Shown here: piece after piece, positions 62,833-64,000 of the stretch
Position numbering within the stretch: the first letter of the stretch is position 1
How the letters are laid out: each line of letters starts with the position of its first letter
Assembly (NCBI RefSeq): GCF_964036595.1
Contig: NZ_OZ038523.1
Location: 338,501-402,500 of the forward strand
From: Tenacibaculum sp. 190524A05c
Lineage (GTDB): Bacteria > Bacteroidota > Bacteroidia > Flavobacteriales > Flavobacteriaceae
Reading direction: 5' to 3'
DNA length: 64,000 nucleotides
The notes under the pieces: model-generated
Seen by the model: only the letters and a program-made list of their open reading frames with translations
Database searches by the model: none
What the model was told of the DNA's origin: nothing
Made by a program: the position numbers and the translations under genes

Positions 62833-62862
62833 CACTTTATTCTTTTAATTATTGATAAAGTG
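62833..62862 (-). terminator. Possible terminator after the cytochrome c peroxidase gene
   Basis: CACTTTAT and ATAAAGTG form an 8-base stem with a 14-base loop. On the minus strand it is followed by GGAGTTTTCTTGTTTT, so it could end the peroxidase message about 100 bases after the stop. The stem is AT-rich and weak. Confidence 0.3.
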
Positions 62863-62960
62863 AAGTAATCTATGGATTTCAAATTAAGGACAATTAATTT
62901 TTAGAATATCTTTTGATTCTACTGGAAGTAATAATCCTTCTAGATAGAAATCGTATAATT

Positions 62961-64000
62961 TTATTGATTAAAAGGATCGCCATATTTCTCGTCGGTAATA
63001 AAATTGTTATCCGTAAGTGTTAATAGAAAATCTACTAGAGATTGTTTTTCTGCCTCCGTCAAGTTTAAACGACGAACGTTGTTTCCTTGTCTTAATCTAT
63101 TATCTAGGTTAGGACTATTTTGCACACCACTGTTATAATGTTCAATTACTTGTCCTAAGTTGGCGAATCGACCATCATGCATATATGGTGCCGTTAATTC
63201 AATATTTCTAAGCGAAGGAACTTTAAATCTTCCTCCACCAGCACCTTCATCTGTAATGGTTGCATCCAGACCAATGTTTCTTGGAGCATCTCCAACAAAT
63301 ACATTAGTGTTATGACATTCAAAACAACGTGTTCGGTTGCTTATAAAAAGTGCTTTTCCTCTATTTTCTGATTCCGTAAAATTTGGAAAATTGTTTTCGA
63401 TATTATTTACCTGCGCTAAACCTTCATCAAATTTAGATTCATAAGAAACCATTGAACGTATAAATTGAGATAATGCTAAAGCAACCCTTTCACTAGATAT
63501 TGTCGCATCACCAAAAGCATTGATGAATAGTGATGTATAATGATCTTCTTGTGATATTTTATCTTCAAGTTCTGTAAGTGTTAAACCCATTTCTACTAAA
63601 TCTTGTACAGGCATTAAGGTTTGGTCTTCTAAACTTTCAGCTCTTTCATCCCAGAAAAAACGACCATTATCATAAAATCGAGCATTTGCTAATCCCATTG
63701 AATTTCTAGCAGTTAGGCCACCTTCAAATCCAGTACTAAATTGGTTTGGATCTGAGAATCCGTTTGACTGTATATGACATGAGGCACAAGAAATCGTATT
63801 ATTTTTAGAGAGATTCGTGTCATAAAATAAAACTCTACCTAAAGTGGCACCATGATCTGTAATAGGATTGTTATTAGGTGTATTATCTTCATTTTCTACA
63901 TCATTATCTAGAAAAGAATTTGGTAATTCAATATTTGCATAGTTGAAAGGTGTTGCAGGTAGGTTTAAAAGATTAGTATCAATAATGATATCCTCTGTTG
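62961..64000 (-). CDS. Di-heme cytochrome c peroxidase (CcpA/MauG family), 5' end beyond the window
   Basis: The frame stays open from the stop at 62961 to the window edge, giving at least 346 residues. An internal ATG at 63698 is not the start, because conserved sequence continues before it. Two heme-binding motifs are visible: CASCH (near 63785) in the upstream part and CFECH (near 63318). Other family landmarks are GRVLFYDTNLS before the first heme, FSTGFEGGLTARNS, and APYMHDGRFANL with the likely distal Met. These periplasmic enzymes reduce H2O2 with electrons from cytochrome c. The signal peptide, if any, lies outside the window. Confidence 0.9.
   Translation of the reverse strand, partial: TEDIIIDTNLLNLPATPFNYANIELPNSFLDNDVENEDNTPNNNPITDHGATLGRVLFYDTNLSKNNTISCASCHIQSNGFSDPNQFSTGFEGGLTARNSMGLANARFYDNGRFFWDERAESLEDQTLMPVQDLVEMGLTLTELEDKISQEDHYTSLFINAFGDATISSERVALALSQFIRSMVSYESKFDEGLAQVNNIENNFPNFTESENRGKALFISNRTRCFECHNTNVFVGDAPRNIGLDATITDEGAGGGRFKVPSLRNIELTAPYMHDGRFANLGQVIEHYNSGVQNSPNLDNRLRQGNNVRRLNLTEAEKQSLVDFLLTLTDNNFITDEKYGDPFNQ

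Noticed and set aside
63698..64000. ATG at 63698 as start of the cytochrome c peroxidase
   Set aside because: The frame continues to the window edge with a CASCH heme motif, so the gene is cut by the window and the ATG is internal.

Overview
The window looks like a chromosomal segment of a marine member of the family Flavobacteriaceae (phylum Bacteroidota), possibly near Tenacibaculum or a relative; the genus is a guess. The grounds are: AT-rich DNA, promoters of the Bacteroidota type (TAnnTTTG at -7), almost no Shine-Dalgarno sequences, many TAATG and ATGA stop/start overlaps, a type IX secretion tail, STN-type TonB receptors with FecI/FecR regulators, 2TM-domain proteins and a carotenoid operon. 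No tRNA, rRNA, CRISPR array, transposase or prophage gene was seen.

Layout. 1-2110: the end of fabI with its terminator, then a DUF3050 gene and a family 2 glycosyltransferase. 2268-10528: an N-glycan breakdown locus with a GH20 hexosaminidase and cutC on the minus strand and a GH92 mannosidase, a glycosylasparaginase and an FHS-type sugar importer on the plus strand. 10588-20047: an M16 protease, an ArsC/YfgD-like protein, prfB, a large metalloprotease, threonine aldolase, and an ECF sigma factor with a membrane protein and an outer-membrane protein. 20141-24615: a CarH-like B12-binding regulator followed by crtI-crtB-crtZ-lycopene cyclase, which should give zeaxanthin. 24655-29493: a very large secreted protein with two GH26-like domains, an unknown lipoprotein and a PD40 propeller protein.

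29559-38801: a complete arginine operon read on the minus strand (GNAT acetyltransferase, argG, argC, proC, argD, argF', argB, argE-type deacetylase, argH). It uses the route in which acetylated ornithine is carbamoylated before deacetylation. Its roughly 300-base leader is the most interesting part of the window. It carries two short ORFs, one with six CGN arginine codons out of eight in a row and the other with four near its end, together with nested hairpins. I read this as a candidate arginine-sensing attenuator.

38922-43161: a DUF2141 gene, then a LytS-type kinase fused to a 2TM domain, five separate 2TM-domain genes in a row and a LytTR response regulator. 43158-49724: an MFS transporter, hutI-hutG, small membrane and DinB proteins, an aldose epimerase-like protein and guanine deaminase. 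49767-64000: an oxidant-themed region. It has a LodB-like flavoprotein, a catalase-like/LodA fusion (a putative H2O2-producing quinoprotein amino-acid oxidase), a TonB receptor, a vanadium haloperoxidase-like lipoprotein, a FecI-FecR-TonB receptor signalling set and the 3' part of a di-heme cytochrome c peroxidase.

Functional calls rest on reading the translated sequences and recalling family motifs. No database search, structure prediction or alignment was run.
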